64,000 nucleotides of DNA from positions 306,532 to 370,531 of the forward strand of contig NZ_NITZ01000003.1 in NCBI RefSeq assembly GCF_002632615.1, given 5' to 3'. Position 1 is the stretch's first letter; each line of letters opens with the position of its first letter. Below the pieces are notes generated by a model. That model searched no databases and had not been told where the DNA came from. It saw nothing but the letters and a program-made list of their open reading frames with translations. The position numbers were made by a program, and so were the translations under genes. This document shows positions 28,956 through 38,125 of the stretch, piece after piece. The stretch is from Xenorhabdus miraniensis (GTDB taxonomy: Bacteria; Pseudomonadota; Gammaproteobacteria; Enterobacterales; Enterobacteriaceae).

Positions 28956-31157
28956 ATGTCACAGTATAAGACGGTACTTTCATCGAATACGAAAAGGCTA
29001 ACCAAAAGAACAACACACAGTAAAAGAATAATGCTCGGTTTTTTGCTAGGTGGTAGTTTATTGAGTCATAGTTTTACCACTATCGCAATGGAGAAAAGTA
29101 TGTTGCCGCCTATGGCCACAAAACAGCCGCATAAAATGGAAAATCACGGGGATGCCCGTGTCGATAATTATTATTGGCTGCGTGATGATAACCGTCAGGA
29201 CAAAAATGTCATTGATTATTTAACGGCGGAAAATCAGTATACCGGGCAGATGCTGAAATCAGGTCAGGAACTGCGTGAAACTCTGTATAAAGAAATGACG
29301 GATCGAATGAACAAAGAAGATCAGTCAGTTCCTTATACCTATAACGGGTATGTTTATCGTACCGTTTATGAGGCAGGGAAAGATTTCCCAATCTACCAGC
29401 GCAAACCCGTTGATGATTCAACCGATTGGCAGGTCATGGTGGATGGCAATGAGCGGGCAAAGGGCCATAAATTTTATCAAATTGGTGGACTTGCGGTGAC
29501 GCTGGATAACAAGCGCATCGCTGTGGCAGAAGATATCCAAGGTCGTCGTAACTATCAGGTTTCATTTAAAAATCTTGATGGTGCTGACTGGCAGAACAAT
29601 GTCATCGAAAACACATCCGGCAATATTTTGTGGGCAAATGATGGCGAGACATTGTTTTATGTACGCAGAGATCCCCAAACGTTGCTGCCTTATCAGTTAT
29701 TCCGCCATCAATATGGTACTGATACCCGGCAGGATAAAAAGGTCTATCAGGAAGACGATGATCGCTTCTATCTGTCGATTTCAGACAGTACTTCGCGTGA
29801 TTATATTTTGATCTCGAGTGTCAGTTATTCGACTTCAGAGTATCGCTTGATTGATGCCAATAATCCGCAATCGGAACCGCAGGTTTTCTCTGCCCGTCAG
29901 GCGGGGCGTGAGTACGATCTCGACCATTTCCGCGGGCAATTTTATATTCGTTCCAACCATGAAAACCCACTGTTTGGCTTATATCGTACAGAAGCTAGCG
30001 ATAAGCCGTGGGAAACGGTGATTGCACCACAAGAAAACACGGATCTGGAAAATTTTGAATTATTCAATAACTGGCTGGTGGTACAGGAGCGTACCAGAGG
30101 ATTGTCATCAATTCGTCAGATTGATTGGAAAACGCAGCAGGAAAAGCGCGTTTCATTTGATGATCCGGCCTATATGGCATCGATAAGTTATAACCCAGAG
30201 CCAGATACTCATTTATTGCGCTATAGCTATTCATCCATGACCACGCCAAGTTCAGTGTTCCAGTGGAACATGGAAACAGGTGAACGTGAATTATTGAAGC
30301 AGCAGGAAGTTAAAGGGTTCAACAAGGAAAACTATGAAAGCCAGCGTATTTGGGTAAAAGCCCGCGACGGAGTGGAAGTGCCCGTATCTCTGGTATATCG
30401 TAAGTCCCTGTTCAAAAAAGGTGAAAACCCGATCTTGATTTACGGTTATGGTTCTTATGGCATCAGCATGGATCCTTATTTTAGTTCAGCATTGCTAAGT
30501 TTGCTGGATCGTGGCTTTGTCTATGCTTTAGTGCATGTCCGTGGCGGTGGCGATTTGGGCAAAAACTGGTATCTGCAAGGTAAACTCGAAAACAAGATGA
30601 ACAGTTTCCACGATTTTATTGATGCTACCAGAAAACTGATTGCTGATGGCTACGGAAATAGCAAGCGGGTTTATGCAGAAGGTGGCAGTGCAGGTGGTTT
30701 ATTAATGGGTACGGTGATTAACCAGACACCAGAATTATACCGGGGAGTCATTGCGAAAGTACCTTTTGTGGATTCTTTGACAACCATGCTTGATTCATCT
30801 ATTCCATTGACAACGGGTGAATATGAAGAATGGGGTAATCCAAATAATAAAGAAGATTACTTTCGTATTAAATCTTATAGCCCTTATGACAATATTAAAC
30901 ATCAGCGTTATCCTCATTTATTAGTGACAACAGGTTTGCATGATTCCCAAGTGCAATATTGGGAACCGGCAAAATGGGTTGCGAAATTAAGGGAAATGAA
31001 ACAAGGCGACAGTCTGGTATTGTTAGAAACTAATATGGATACCGGACATGGTGGAAAACCAGGGCGTTTTAATCGCCTGAATGACATTGCCTTTGATTAT
31101 AGTTTTCTATTAATGTTAGATAACGCTAAAACATATTTTCCAGAATTAAAAAATTAA
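28956..31157 (+). CDS. ptrB: Oligopeptidase B-like S9A serine peptidase with N-terminal export signal
   Basis: A 733-residue prolyl-oligopeptidase-family enzyme: N-terminal beta-propeller (about 60-450) and C-terminal alpha/beta-hydrolase. The catalytic serine is in GGSAGG, the aspartate in TTGLHDSQVQYWEP and the histidine in NMDTGHGGKPGR. Oligopeptidase B cleaves short peptides after Lys or Arg and is normally cytosolic with about 686 residues. This one is about 47 residues longer, and the extra segment has a basic start, a hydrophobic core (MLGFLLGGSLLSHSF) and small residues, like a signal peptide. It lies between tonB and a receptor gene, suggesting a periplasmic job such as processing a peptide or haemoprotein ligand. 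That job is an inference. Confidence 0.85.
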   Translation: MSQYKTVLSSNTKRLTKRTTHSKRIMLGFLLGGSLLSHSFTTIAMEKSMLPPMATKQPHKMENHGDARVDNYYWLRDDNRQDKNVIDYLTAENQYTGQMLKSGQELRETLYKEMTDRMNKEDQSVPYTYNGYVYRTVYEAGKDFPIYQRKPVDDSTDWQVMVDGNERAKGHKFYQIGGLAVTLDNKRIAVAEDIQGRRNYQVSFKNLDGADWQNNVIENTSGNILWANDGETLFYVRRDPQTLLPYQLFRHQYGTDTRQDKKVYQEDDDRFYLSISDSTSRDYILISSVSYSTSEYRLIDANNPQSEPQVFSARQAGREYDLDHFRGQFYIRSNHENPLFGLYRTEASDKPWETVIAPQENTDLENFELFNNWLVVQERTRGLSSIRQIDWKTQQEKRVSFDDPAYMASISYNPEPDTHLLRYSYSSMTTPSSVFQWNMETGERELLKQQEVKGFNKENYESQRIWVKARDGVEVPVSLVYRKSLFKKGENPILIYGYGSYGISMDPYFSSALLSLLDRGFVYALVHVRGGGDLGKNWYLQGKLENKMNSFHDFIDATRKLIADGYGNSKRVYAEGGSAGGLLMGTVINQTPELYRGVIAKVPFVDSLTTMLDSSIPLTTGEYEEWGNPNNKEDYFRIKSYSPYDNIKHQRYPHLLVTTGLHDSQVQYWEPAKWVAKLREMKQGDSLVLLETNMDTGHGGKPGRFNRLNDIAFDYSFLLMLDNAKTYFPELKN

Positions 31158-31174
31158 TAAAAATATTTATAACT

Positions 31175-31206
31175 TCTGGCGCTGATAATTTTTTACCAGT
31201 GCCAGG
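31175..31206 (+). terminator. Imperfect hairpin after the peptidase gene
   Basis: CTGGCGCTG and CCAGTGCCAG arms form an interrupted stem after the stop codon. This is a moderate terminator candidate. Confidence 0.5.
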
Positions 31207-31234
31207 GGTGTTTTATACACAAACTTACGAACCG

Positions 31235-31298
31235 ATGTAAGCAACAATAAATGTAAGCAGCAATAAATGTAAGCAGCAATAAATGTAAGCAGCAATAA
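31235..31298. repeat. Four 16-bp tandem repeats upstream of the TonB-dependent receptor
   Basis: Units 31235-31250, 31251-31266, 31267-31282 and 31283-31298 read ATGTAAGCAGCAATAA, the first with one change. They end 26 bp before the receptor start codon, in the promoter/leader region. Confidence 0.95.
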
Positions 31299-31324
31299 AT
31301 GTTCTTCTATTTAGGGTGATAGTA

Positions 31325-33586
31325 ATGAAAATTGTGGCAAAAATAGCTGGAGCCAGCGCAGTATTAATCGGGCTTCAAGGAATCGCTTATGCTGAAAATA
31401 CGAATGACAATAAAAAAGAAAAAGTCATGCGGTTCAGCAGCCTGAAAGTTTCAGGTGCTCAGGATAATAATAATGCTCCCCAGATTGAGGCAATGGAAAA
31501 ACCAGGTGCTTATAGTTCTGTGGGGGAAGATAATAAACTTGAATCTATGGATAGTGTACTGCGCAGTTTGCCGGGCACTTATACTCAGATGGATGCAAGT
31601 CAGGGGCAAGGAGTCGTAAGTGTTAATATTCGTGGGTTAAGTGGCTTCGGGCGCGTTAATATGATGGTGGATGGTGTTAGCCAGAGTTTTTATGGCACAT
31701 CACCGAGTGAATTTGCACATGGGGGACAACCATATAACCAGTTTGGTGCTTTGGTTGACCCTAACTTTATTATCCGTACGGATATTAATCGTGGGCAGGC
31801 TGGTGATGAGGATTCAATTAACGCGTTAGTGGGAAGTGCTAACTTCCGTACTATTGGTGTTGATGATGTGATTTTTGAAAGTAACAAATTTGGAATACGT
31901 ACTAAATCAACATATGGAAACAATGGAATCGGCCGAAGTGGTATGATGGCTGTTGCAGGAAAAACACAGGCATTCAATTCAGAAGGTTCTTTGGGGGTTC
32001 TACTCGCTTTCAGTGGACACAATATTGATGCTCATTATAGAAATGCTGATGGTATTAGTAGTGAGGAATTTGGTACAAGAAATACATTCAAACAAAAACC
32101 CAACTCTCAATTGATGAAATTAAATATTAAACCAAATGACTTTCATGATCTAGAGCTATCTGGACGTTTTTATCATAATAGATTTAATATGCGTCATATT
32201 GATAGCTATGATTATTATATAAAATATAATTACACACCATTTAGTGAATTGATCGATACGGAAATTTTGCTTAGCACAGGAGAAGGAATTCAAGATTTTC
32301 AGGGTAAGGTTTTAAGTGGCTTAGATAGAAGTGAATCACGTAATAAATCTGACTCTATAAATATTAAAAATACAAGCAGATTTGATTATGCCGATATTGA
32401 TTTTGCATTTACCTTAGGTGGTAAATTGATGAGTACTGAATATACTAAAAAAACAGGTATTGAGCTAGCTGGCGAAAATAAATCTACGGAAAAAAATAAT
32501 GTCTTTTCACCAAGTGGAAAACAAGACATTACCAGTATCTATAGCAAGTTAAAAATTGAACGGGGGATTTATACTGCTGATTTAGGACTAAGCTATTTGG
32601 AATCTAGTTTAAAAGGAATAAAACCAGCTTGTGATGAATTGTTAGATTGTTTTCCTCAGGGGGAAGCATTATTAAATATAAAGTCACGAGGGCTTAACCC
32701 AAATATTTTATTATCGGCAGAAATTACACCTGCATTTCAGCCATTCGTAAGTTATACGCACTCAATGAGGGCGCCAAATGCTCAGGAAGTTTTCTATTCT
32801 AATGAAGAAGGAGCTTCTGTGAATCCATTCTTGAAAGGAGAGAAAGCGGATACTTATCAAGTTGGTTTTAATAGTTATCGCCCAAATCTGCTTGTAGACG
32901 GGGATGAATTCCATCTAAAAGCAGCATATTTTCATACTAAGATTAAAAACTACATCAAAAGTGATTCTTATGTATTATGTGCGACAGGGAAAATATGTTT
33001 GGATGATGGTTCCCTAGAACCAAAAGATTATCATAAGAGAAATTTTAATATTTTTATTTATACCAATAGCTTAGCTACGGTCAATATGAGTGGTTATGAA
33101 TTGTCAGCAAACTATGATGCGGGCGTATTTTATAGTTCATTAGCTTATAGTCAGCAAAAAACGCAGCAGCCAACTTCTAGAGCAACATCTGATTTTGGGG
33201 CAAGTCCTGCTTCCCAGTTACCAGAACGATATCTTACACTAGATACAGGTATTCGTTTGTTAGATGAAAAAATGCGTCTTGGGGCTATTGTGACATATAC
33301 AGGTAAATCTTATCACCAAGATCCTGAAATTGAACTGGATGCAGAGAATGGAAATCAAATAAAGATGATTAAGGATGATAAGATACCGACTGTTATCGAT
33401 TTATACACAGATTACCAAATTAATAAAAATATATTAGTTAAATTATCTGTGCGAAACTTAACCAATAGAAACTATGCTGACGCATTAAATCGTATGAATT
33501 CTTCTGCTTTTATGGGAGATAGTGATGCAACTACCCAAACCGCCCGAGGCAGAACCTACGTTATGGGCGCAGAAATTCGTTTCTAA
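31325..33586 (+). CDS. TonB-dependent receptor, haem/haemophore-receptor-like
   Basis: An outer-membrane receptor of about 753 residues: signal peptide ending I-A-Y-A, plug domain with SVNIRGLSGFGRVNMMVDG, and a barrel with a C-terminal aromatic residue (EIRF). The segment YTHSMRAPNAQEVF resembles the FRAP-box region of haem receptors, and VNPFLKGEKA resembles the NPNL box. ATG 31325 is chosen because AGGGTG lies 7 nt upstream; a GTG at 31316 is also in frame. Context (ChaN, dedicated TonB, Fur-like sites) supports iron or haem uptake. No HasA-like haemophore gene is seen nearby, so the ligand is open. Confidence 0.85.
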   Translation: MKIVAKIAGASAVLIGLQGIAYAENTNDNKKEKVMRFSSLKVSGAQDNNNAPQIEAMEKPGAYSSVGEDNKLESMDSVLRSLPGTYTQMDASQGQGVVSVNIRGLSGFGRVNMMVDGVSQSFYGTSPSEFAHGGQPYNQFGALVDPNFIIRTDINRGQAGDEDSINALVGSANFRTIGVDDVIFESNKFGIRTKSTYGNNGIGRSGMMAVAGKTQAFNSEGSLGVLLAFSGHNIDAHYRNADGISSEEFGTRNTFKQKPNSQLMKLNIKPNDFHDLELSGRFYHNRFNMRHIDSYDYYIKYNYTPFSELIDTEILLSTGEGIQDFQGKVLSGLDRSESRNKSDSINIKNTSRFDYADIDFAFTLGGKLMSTEYTKKTGIELAGENKSTEKNNVFSPSGKQDITSIYSKLKIERGIYTADLGLSYLESSLKGIKPACDELLDCFPQGEALLNIKSRGLNPNILLSAEITPAFQPFVSYTHSMRAPNAQEVFYSNEEGASVNPFLKGEKADTYQVGFNSYRPNLLVDGDEFHLKAAYFHTKIKNYIKSDSYVLCATGKICLDDGSLEPKDYHKRNFNIFIYTNSLATVNMSGYELSANYDAGVFYSSLAYSQQKTQQPTSRATSDFGASPASQLPERYLTLDTGIRLLDEKMRLGAIVTYTGKSYHQDPEIELDAENGNQIKMIKDDKIPTVIDLYTDYQINKNILVKLSVRNLTNRNYADALNRMNSSAFMGDSDATTQTARGRTYVMGAEIRF

Positions 33587-34402
33587 TAGATTTTAAATAC
33601 CTATAAAATAATAGCGGTGAAAATTCATCGCTATTTTTACAAAATTATTATTATCCTATATTTAATACATCTAATTAAGTAAATAATATGGACACCGACT
33701 CAATTCAAACTGGGAAATAAAATTTTCTAACAGCATAGTCGTAAACATGTATTTGGCTTCAACAAGCCCTAATAAAAACCCGCACTCTCTGCCTTCATTA
33801 CATCTAAAAGAACCCTGATTATGGTAACCTGTTTATGATGCAGGTTACGATGACTTTGTAACGTTTGAACGAAAATAAAGGCCAGTCAGTCATACTAAGC
33901 ACTATTTAACAAGCCCCGTAATTATATAGAACAGAATAAAAGTGAAACTATCATATTTTCTTTATGGTTTGTTTTTGAGGGGATATGAAATTGAGAAATG
34001 AATATTTTCAAGTTTCAGTATGATAAAAAACTATAAATAATAGACAGAGAAGCCATGATTACGCCAGTTTTCAGGAGAAATTACCAACCTGCAAAATAAT
34101 AACTTAAAACTCCATAAGGATTTTCGTGCTTTTAAGGGTATTTAAGTGGATTCATTAGATAAAATCTGAGTTATTAAAAATAAATAAAGTTCAAACAGAA
34201 ATGTCCGATTTTTTTATCATATACATCTATAAGAAATTTTCCATAATTACCATCTTGATTCCAACCTTCTATGGAGTTATAAGCAGGTATTATAGGCGGT
34301 CAAATTGGCTTATAATATCCAGTATAAAGGTGTGTATTAAATAAAAATGCGTTATAGTTCATAGCAAATGTGGCAATTACGTCATTGGTAGGGAGAATAG
34401 CA
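33587..34402. other. Intergenic region, 816 bases, no gene recognised
   Basis: AT-rich and without a credible coding frame. An 8-bp inverted repeat (33824-33831 and 33841-33848, GTAACCTG arm) is the only clear structure; it could be an operator or a decayed terminator. The stretch may be the debris of a lost gene. Confidence 0.5.
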
Positions 34403-35290
34403 ATGGATAACCTTGGCGTTCTCGAAATTTTCGTCCGTGTCAGTGAAGCACGAAATTTTACTGCGGTAGGTAACCAATTAGGCATATCATCTTCAGCTAT
34501 CAGCAAAGCAATAGGCCGTCTGGAAGAAAGGTTACAGGTCAGACTTTTTCATCGTTCTACGCGTATAGTGACTTTAACACCGGAAGGAACTCGTTTTCTC
34601 AAACGTTGTCGACGCATTCTTGATGAAATAGAGGCAGCAAAAAATGAACTTTCCGAGTCACAATCGCTGCCATATGGAAAACTAAAAGTAAGTATACCGT
34701 CAATTGGTATGCTATTTATGCCTCAATTTGTAAAATTCAGTCAGCAGTATCCTAATATTGAATTAGAAATAGATACTACTGACAGTTTGGTTGATTTAAT
34801 TGAAGAAGGATTTGATGCTGTAATACGTATAGGAGAACTTACTGATTCACGATTAATGGCTCGTGTACTTGGTTCTTATAAAAGGATCCTGGTTGGTTCA
34901 CCGGATTATTTCTTAAAAGCGGGCATTCCTGAAAAACCAGAAGACCTTATTAAACATACCTGCATAATGTATCGTTATAAAAGTACAGGAAAATTGGATA
35001 TTTGGCCAACCAGTCAATATAGTCAAATATTACAGACGGAATGGCCTACAAGAATGGTGACTAACACACTTGAGCCATTAATTGCTTGCGCGGAAAATAG
35101 TCTTGGTATCGCATGTATTCCTGATTTAGCTGTTCGAAATCAACTAACCACAGGAAAACTTATCACTGTCTTAGATGATTTTAATCACGATATAACAATA
35201 TGTAGAATACTTTGGCCTTCAGGAAAATATTTATCACCCAAGTTAAGAGTGTTCATTGATTTTATGGTTGAAAATTTATTTAAAAATTAG
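34403..35290 (+). CDS. LysR-family transcriptional regulator
   Basis: A 295-residue regulator with an N-terminal winged helix-turn-helix (residues 1-60, including ISSSAISKAIGRLEERL and RLFHRSTR) and a C-terminal periplasmic-binding-like effector domain. The type is the CrgA/AaeR-like subgroup (LTPEGTRFLKRCRRIL). The start at 34403 has AGGGAGA 6 nt upstream. The MFS gene downstream on the same strand is separated by 248 bp that contain a large palindrome, so this regulator may control the MFS gene. That link is by proximity only. Confidence 0.85.
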   Translation: MDNLGVLEIFVRVSEARNFTAVGNQLGISSSAISKAIGRLEERLQVRLFHRSTRIVTLTPEGTRFLKRCRRILDEIEAAKNELSESQSLPYGKLKVSIPSIGMLFMPQFVKFSQQYPNIELEIDTTDSLVDLIEEGFDAVIRIGELTDSRLMARVLGSYKRILVGSPDYFLKAGIPEKPEDLIKHTCIMYRYKSTGKLDIWPTSQYSQILQTEWPTRMVTNTLEPLIACAENSLGIACIPDLAVRNQLTTGKLITVLDDFNHDITICRILWPSGKYLSPKLRVFIDFMVENLFKN

Positions 35291-35406
35291 GCAAATACCA
35301 AGGAAGGTATTGACTTTATTGTGTAATCGGGAACAGCAGATCAATAGCATACAGGTAACGACTTGATATTTAATAGGACTTAAGAGAGCTGATATTTCCT
35401 GTCTCC

Positions 35407-35442
35407 AACAACATATATGACATATTTGTCATATATGTTGTT
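35407..35442. promoter_or_regulatory. Perfect 16-bp inverted repeat between LysR and MFS genes
   Basis: Arms 35407-35422 and 35427-35442 (AACAACATATATGACA and its exact complement) flank a 4-bp centre. There is no T-run after it, so an operator is at least as likely as a terminator. It lies about 100 bp before the MFS start codon. Confidence 0.7.
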
Positions 35443-35538
35443 CACTATAGTCTATTTTTCTTCTTTATGTGAATGTGCACCATGTCAAAGTCAGGCTCTG
35501 TTAAGGGCTGGAGCTACTCGACTTGAGGAATCTAATTG

Positions 35539-36729
35539 ATGAATAAAACAACTGCATCTGCTCAACACAAGGAAATTGAACGCTTGCCTATAGCAGCACT
35601 GCTTGCTTTGGCGATGGCAGCCTTTATCACGCTGCTGACCGAAATCATGCCAGCCGGATTGCTTTCTTCTATTGCAGAAGGCTTGGATGTATCAGAAAGC
35701 CTGGCTGGCCAGTTTATCACCGCCTATGCTGTAGGAGCGTTGGTCGCTGCCATTCCGGTGACAGCCCTTACACAAGGCATGCGGCGACGTCCTTTATTAT
35801 TGATAGCTATTTTCGGCTTCGCTGTTATTAATCTTATCACTGCGCTATCCAATAACTATAATGTCTCACTGGTAGCACGTTTCTTCGCCGGTGTTTTCGG
35901 TGGCATCGTCTGGTCACTGCTAGCGGGTTATGCGGTGCGTATGTCACCCTCTCATCTCAGCGGGAGAGCGATTGCAATATCTGGCGCAGGCGCGACCATC
36001 GCTCTGGTGCTCGGTGTGCCGCTCGGCTCGTTACTCGGCCGATTCATCGGCTGGCAAGGCGCTTTTGGATTGATGTCTGCCTTGGCACTGTTGCTTATCA
36101 TGTGGGTGATTGCCATCGTTCCAGATTTTCCTGGCCAAACTAAGGAGCAGCGCCGGTCTCTTGTCGGCGTATTTATGAAAACAGGCATTCCTGCCGTATT
36201 ATTTGTTGTCTTTACTTTCGTTATCGCTCACAACATTCTCTATATTTATATTGAGCCTTTCCTTGAATCTTCAGGGTTGTCCAAGAGTGTGGATATTATT
36301 CTGCTTATCTTTGGACTTGGCTCGATAGTGGGCCTGTGGTTTGTCGGTATAATGGTCGATCGACGACTGCAATTCCTTGCTGTAGCGAGTATCGTGCTCT
36401 TTGCTTTTACTGCTCTGCTGCTTGGCCTTTGGGGTGATATGCCACAGATGGTCTATCTGTGTATAGCTGTCTGGGGCCTCGCCTTCGGCGGATTTGCCAC
36501 TATCACTCAAACAGCATTGGCTCGTTTCGCAGGTGACTCAGTTGATGTTGCACAATCCATTTATACGACAGTCTGGAATACCGCAGTTGCCGGTGGCGGT
36601 ATCATAGGGGGTATTTTGCTTGATCGAGCAGGTGCAATATCCTTTGCATGGGTAGTGATTGTTCTCCTTATCATCTCTTTGTTGGGCACGATCTTCGCCA
36701 TGAACAAGTCATTGCTGCGTAAGGGCTAA
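35539..36729 (+). CDS. MFS drug/metabolite exporter, DHA1 AraJ/NepI-type
   Basis: A 396-residue transporter with 12 hydrophobic segments. TEIMPAGLL in helix 1 and GMRRRPLLL in the loop after helix 2 are DHA1 family motifs, and GVPLGSLLG in helix 5 is the antiporter motif C. Relatives export sugars, purine nucleosides or drugs. The start has GAGGAA 8 nt upstream. Base composition looks clearly more GC-rich than the genes around it, which points to a different origin. A 12-bp perfect hairpin follows the stop. Confidence 0.85.
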   Translation: MNKTTASAQHKEIERLPIAALLALAMAAFITLLTEIMPAGLLSSIAEGLDVSESLAGQFITAYAVGALVAAIPVTALTQGMRRRPLLLIAIFGFAVINLITALSNNYNVSLVARFFAGVFGGIVWSLLAGYAVRMSPSHLSGRAIAISGAGATIALVLGVPLGSLLGRFIGWQGAFGLMSALALLLIMWVIAIVPDFPGQTKEQRRSLVGVFMKTGIPAVLFVVFTFVIAHNILYIYIEPFLESSGLSKSVDIILLIFGLGSIVGLWFVGIMVDRRLQFLAVASIVLFAFTALLLGLWGDMPQMVYLCIAVWGLAFGGFATITQTALARFAGDSVDVAQSIYTTVWNTAVAGGGIIGGILLDRAGAISFAWVVIVLLIISLLGTIFAMNKSLLRKG

Positions 36730-36737
36730 AAGATACC

Positions 36738-36766
36738 CTATGAAGACCCTTCGTGGGTCTTCATAG
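36738..36766 (+). terminator. Hairpin after the MFS gene
   Basis: A perfect 12-bp stem (36738-36749 with 36755-36766, CTATGAAGACCC arm) and 5-nt loop directly after the stop. No strong T-run follows. Confidence 0.7.
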
Positions 36767-36907
36767 ATCCTGTAGCTTTGTGGTGTATGGCTGTACCCTC
36801 TTATTTGTGTTTAAAATTACATTAGATAGTGCTGAATAAACGGTTATAGCTAAAGATTCTCTCTATGATAAGGCTATAAAATATAGACTTTGTATCGGAG
36901 ATACTTT

Positions 36908-37777
36908 ATGAATACTGTTGTAGAAAAATCTAAAGAAGAAATTCAGATAAAAACTGCCACATTGACTGAATGGCTGAATGTAATTGAAATGGGTCGTCAG
37001 GAAAAATGGGATCCAGGATTGGGGGACGGACATCTTTTTTTTAATGTCGATAATGAAGGTTTCTTTATTAGTTATTTTCAAGGAAAGCCGATTGCTTCTG
37101 TGGCTGTCGTGAATTTTAACGAAAATTATGCAAGTATCGGACATTATATTGTTAAACCTGAATTTCGCGGTAAAGGTATCGGTCTTGCGCTCTGGAGGTT
37201 TGCTATTAAACATGCTGGAGAACGCATTATTGCTTTAGATGCTGTGTCAGAGCAGAAAAAAAATTATGCTAAATGGGGATTTAAAACTTATTATCGTACA
37301 TTTAGGATCCAAGGACGAGCATCAGGTCACCAGGTAAACAGACCGAATATAAATATTGTTGACCAGAGTTCCATCCAATCATTGATAGCGTTTGATGCAA
37401 GTATTACTGGATATTCCCGTGACAGGTTACTTACTTCTTGGTTTTTTGGTAATAATCGCAAAGGATTTATTCTCTCAGATAATCAAAATATAAAAGGGCT
37501 GATCGGATTGCGTCAATCTAATGATGGGTATAGGATCGGACCGTTTTACGCAAAGGATAAGGATCATATAAAGGATCTGTTTCTGACGGCTATTAGGGAA
37601 ATACCCAAAAACGCTCTTGTGACGCTAGATGTCCCCGAATATGCACAAACAACTATTAATCTCTTACATTCATTTGGATTTCGTACTCTTTTTCATACCT
37701 ACAGGATGTATCGCGGAACACCACGGGTAGGTTATACCCAAGGAAATAATGCGCTGGCCTCACTTGAAATAGGTTGA
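36908..37777 (+). CDS. Double GNAT-domain acetyltransferase
   Basis: A 289-residue protein. The N-terminal GNAT domain (about 10-140) contains the acetyl-CoA loop VKPEFRGKGIGLALW and the following LDAVSEQKKNYAKWGF. The C-terminal half (about 150-289) is a second GNAT-like fold of the Acetyltransf_18 type with LGFRT/SFGF-like ends. The family acts on small amines or amino acids; YitH/YitI-like proteins of this shape have unknown substrates. The start at 36908 follows CGGAGA. It stands alone between two hairpins. Confidence 0.75.
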   Translation: MNTVVEKSKEEIQIKTATLTEWLNVIEMGRQEKWDPGLGDGHLFFNVDNEGFFISYFQGKPIASVAVVNFNENYASIGHYIVKPEFRGKGIGLALWRFAIKHAGERIIALDAVSEQKKNYAKWGFKTYYRTFRIQGRASGHQVNRPNINIVDQSSIQSLIAFDASITGYSRDRLLTSWFFGNNRKGFILSDNQNIKGLIGLRQSNDGYRIGPFYAKDKDHIKDLFLTAIREIPKNALVTLDVPEYAQTTINLLHSFGFRTLFHTYRMYRGTPRVGYTQGNNALASLEIG

Positions 37778-38125
37778 AATTTATTTTTTCACGTATTTCA
37801 ACTTATTCAGGGGGCAAGGGCGTCACTGTGATCGATTGCTCTTGCCTTCCTGCCTTAATTGACGTACTCATCTGTTCATCGCTGATTTAATAATATTCAT
37901 CGCTTTTACTGACATTGTTCTTTTGGTTAAATACTAACTGTGCTGATTCCCATTTTGAATTCTGGGCTGAAATGTCTTTGAATTATGTCACCTGTTTATT
38001 GTTGAAGTGAGGATATCACCTCTATCACGGTGACCAAAATCAATGTGCCACATCAGTTTTTGGCGAAAGCAATAATACCAAATCATCATGCTGTCTAATA
38101 ATCTCTCACAAAACGTTAACACTCC
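37778..38125. other. Intergenic region, nothing recognised
   Basis: About 350 bases between convergent genes. An 8-bp inverted repeat (37773-37780 and 37795-37802, GTTGAAAT arm) overlaps the end of the acetyltransferase gene and may terminate it. Confidence 0.5.

Noticed and set aside
34051..34070. A stretch similar to the start of lacZ alpha (CCATGATTACGCCA).
   Set aside because: Only 14 bases agree and the surroundings do not; taken as chance rather than vector contamination.
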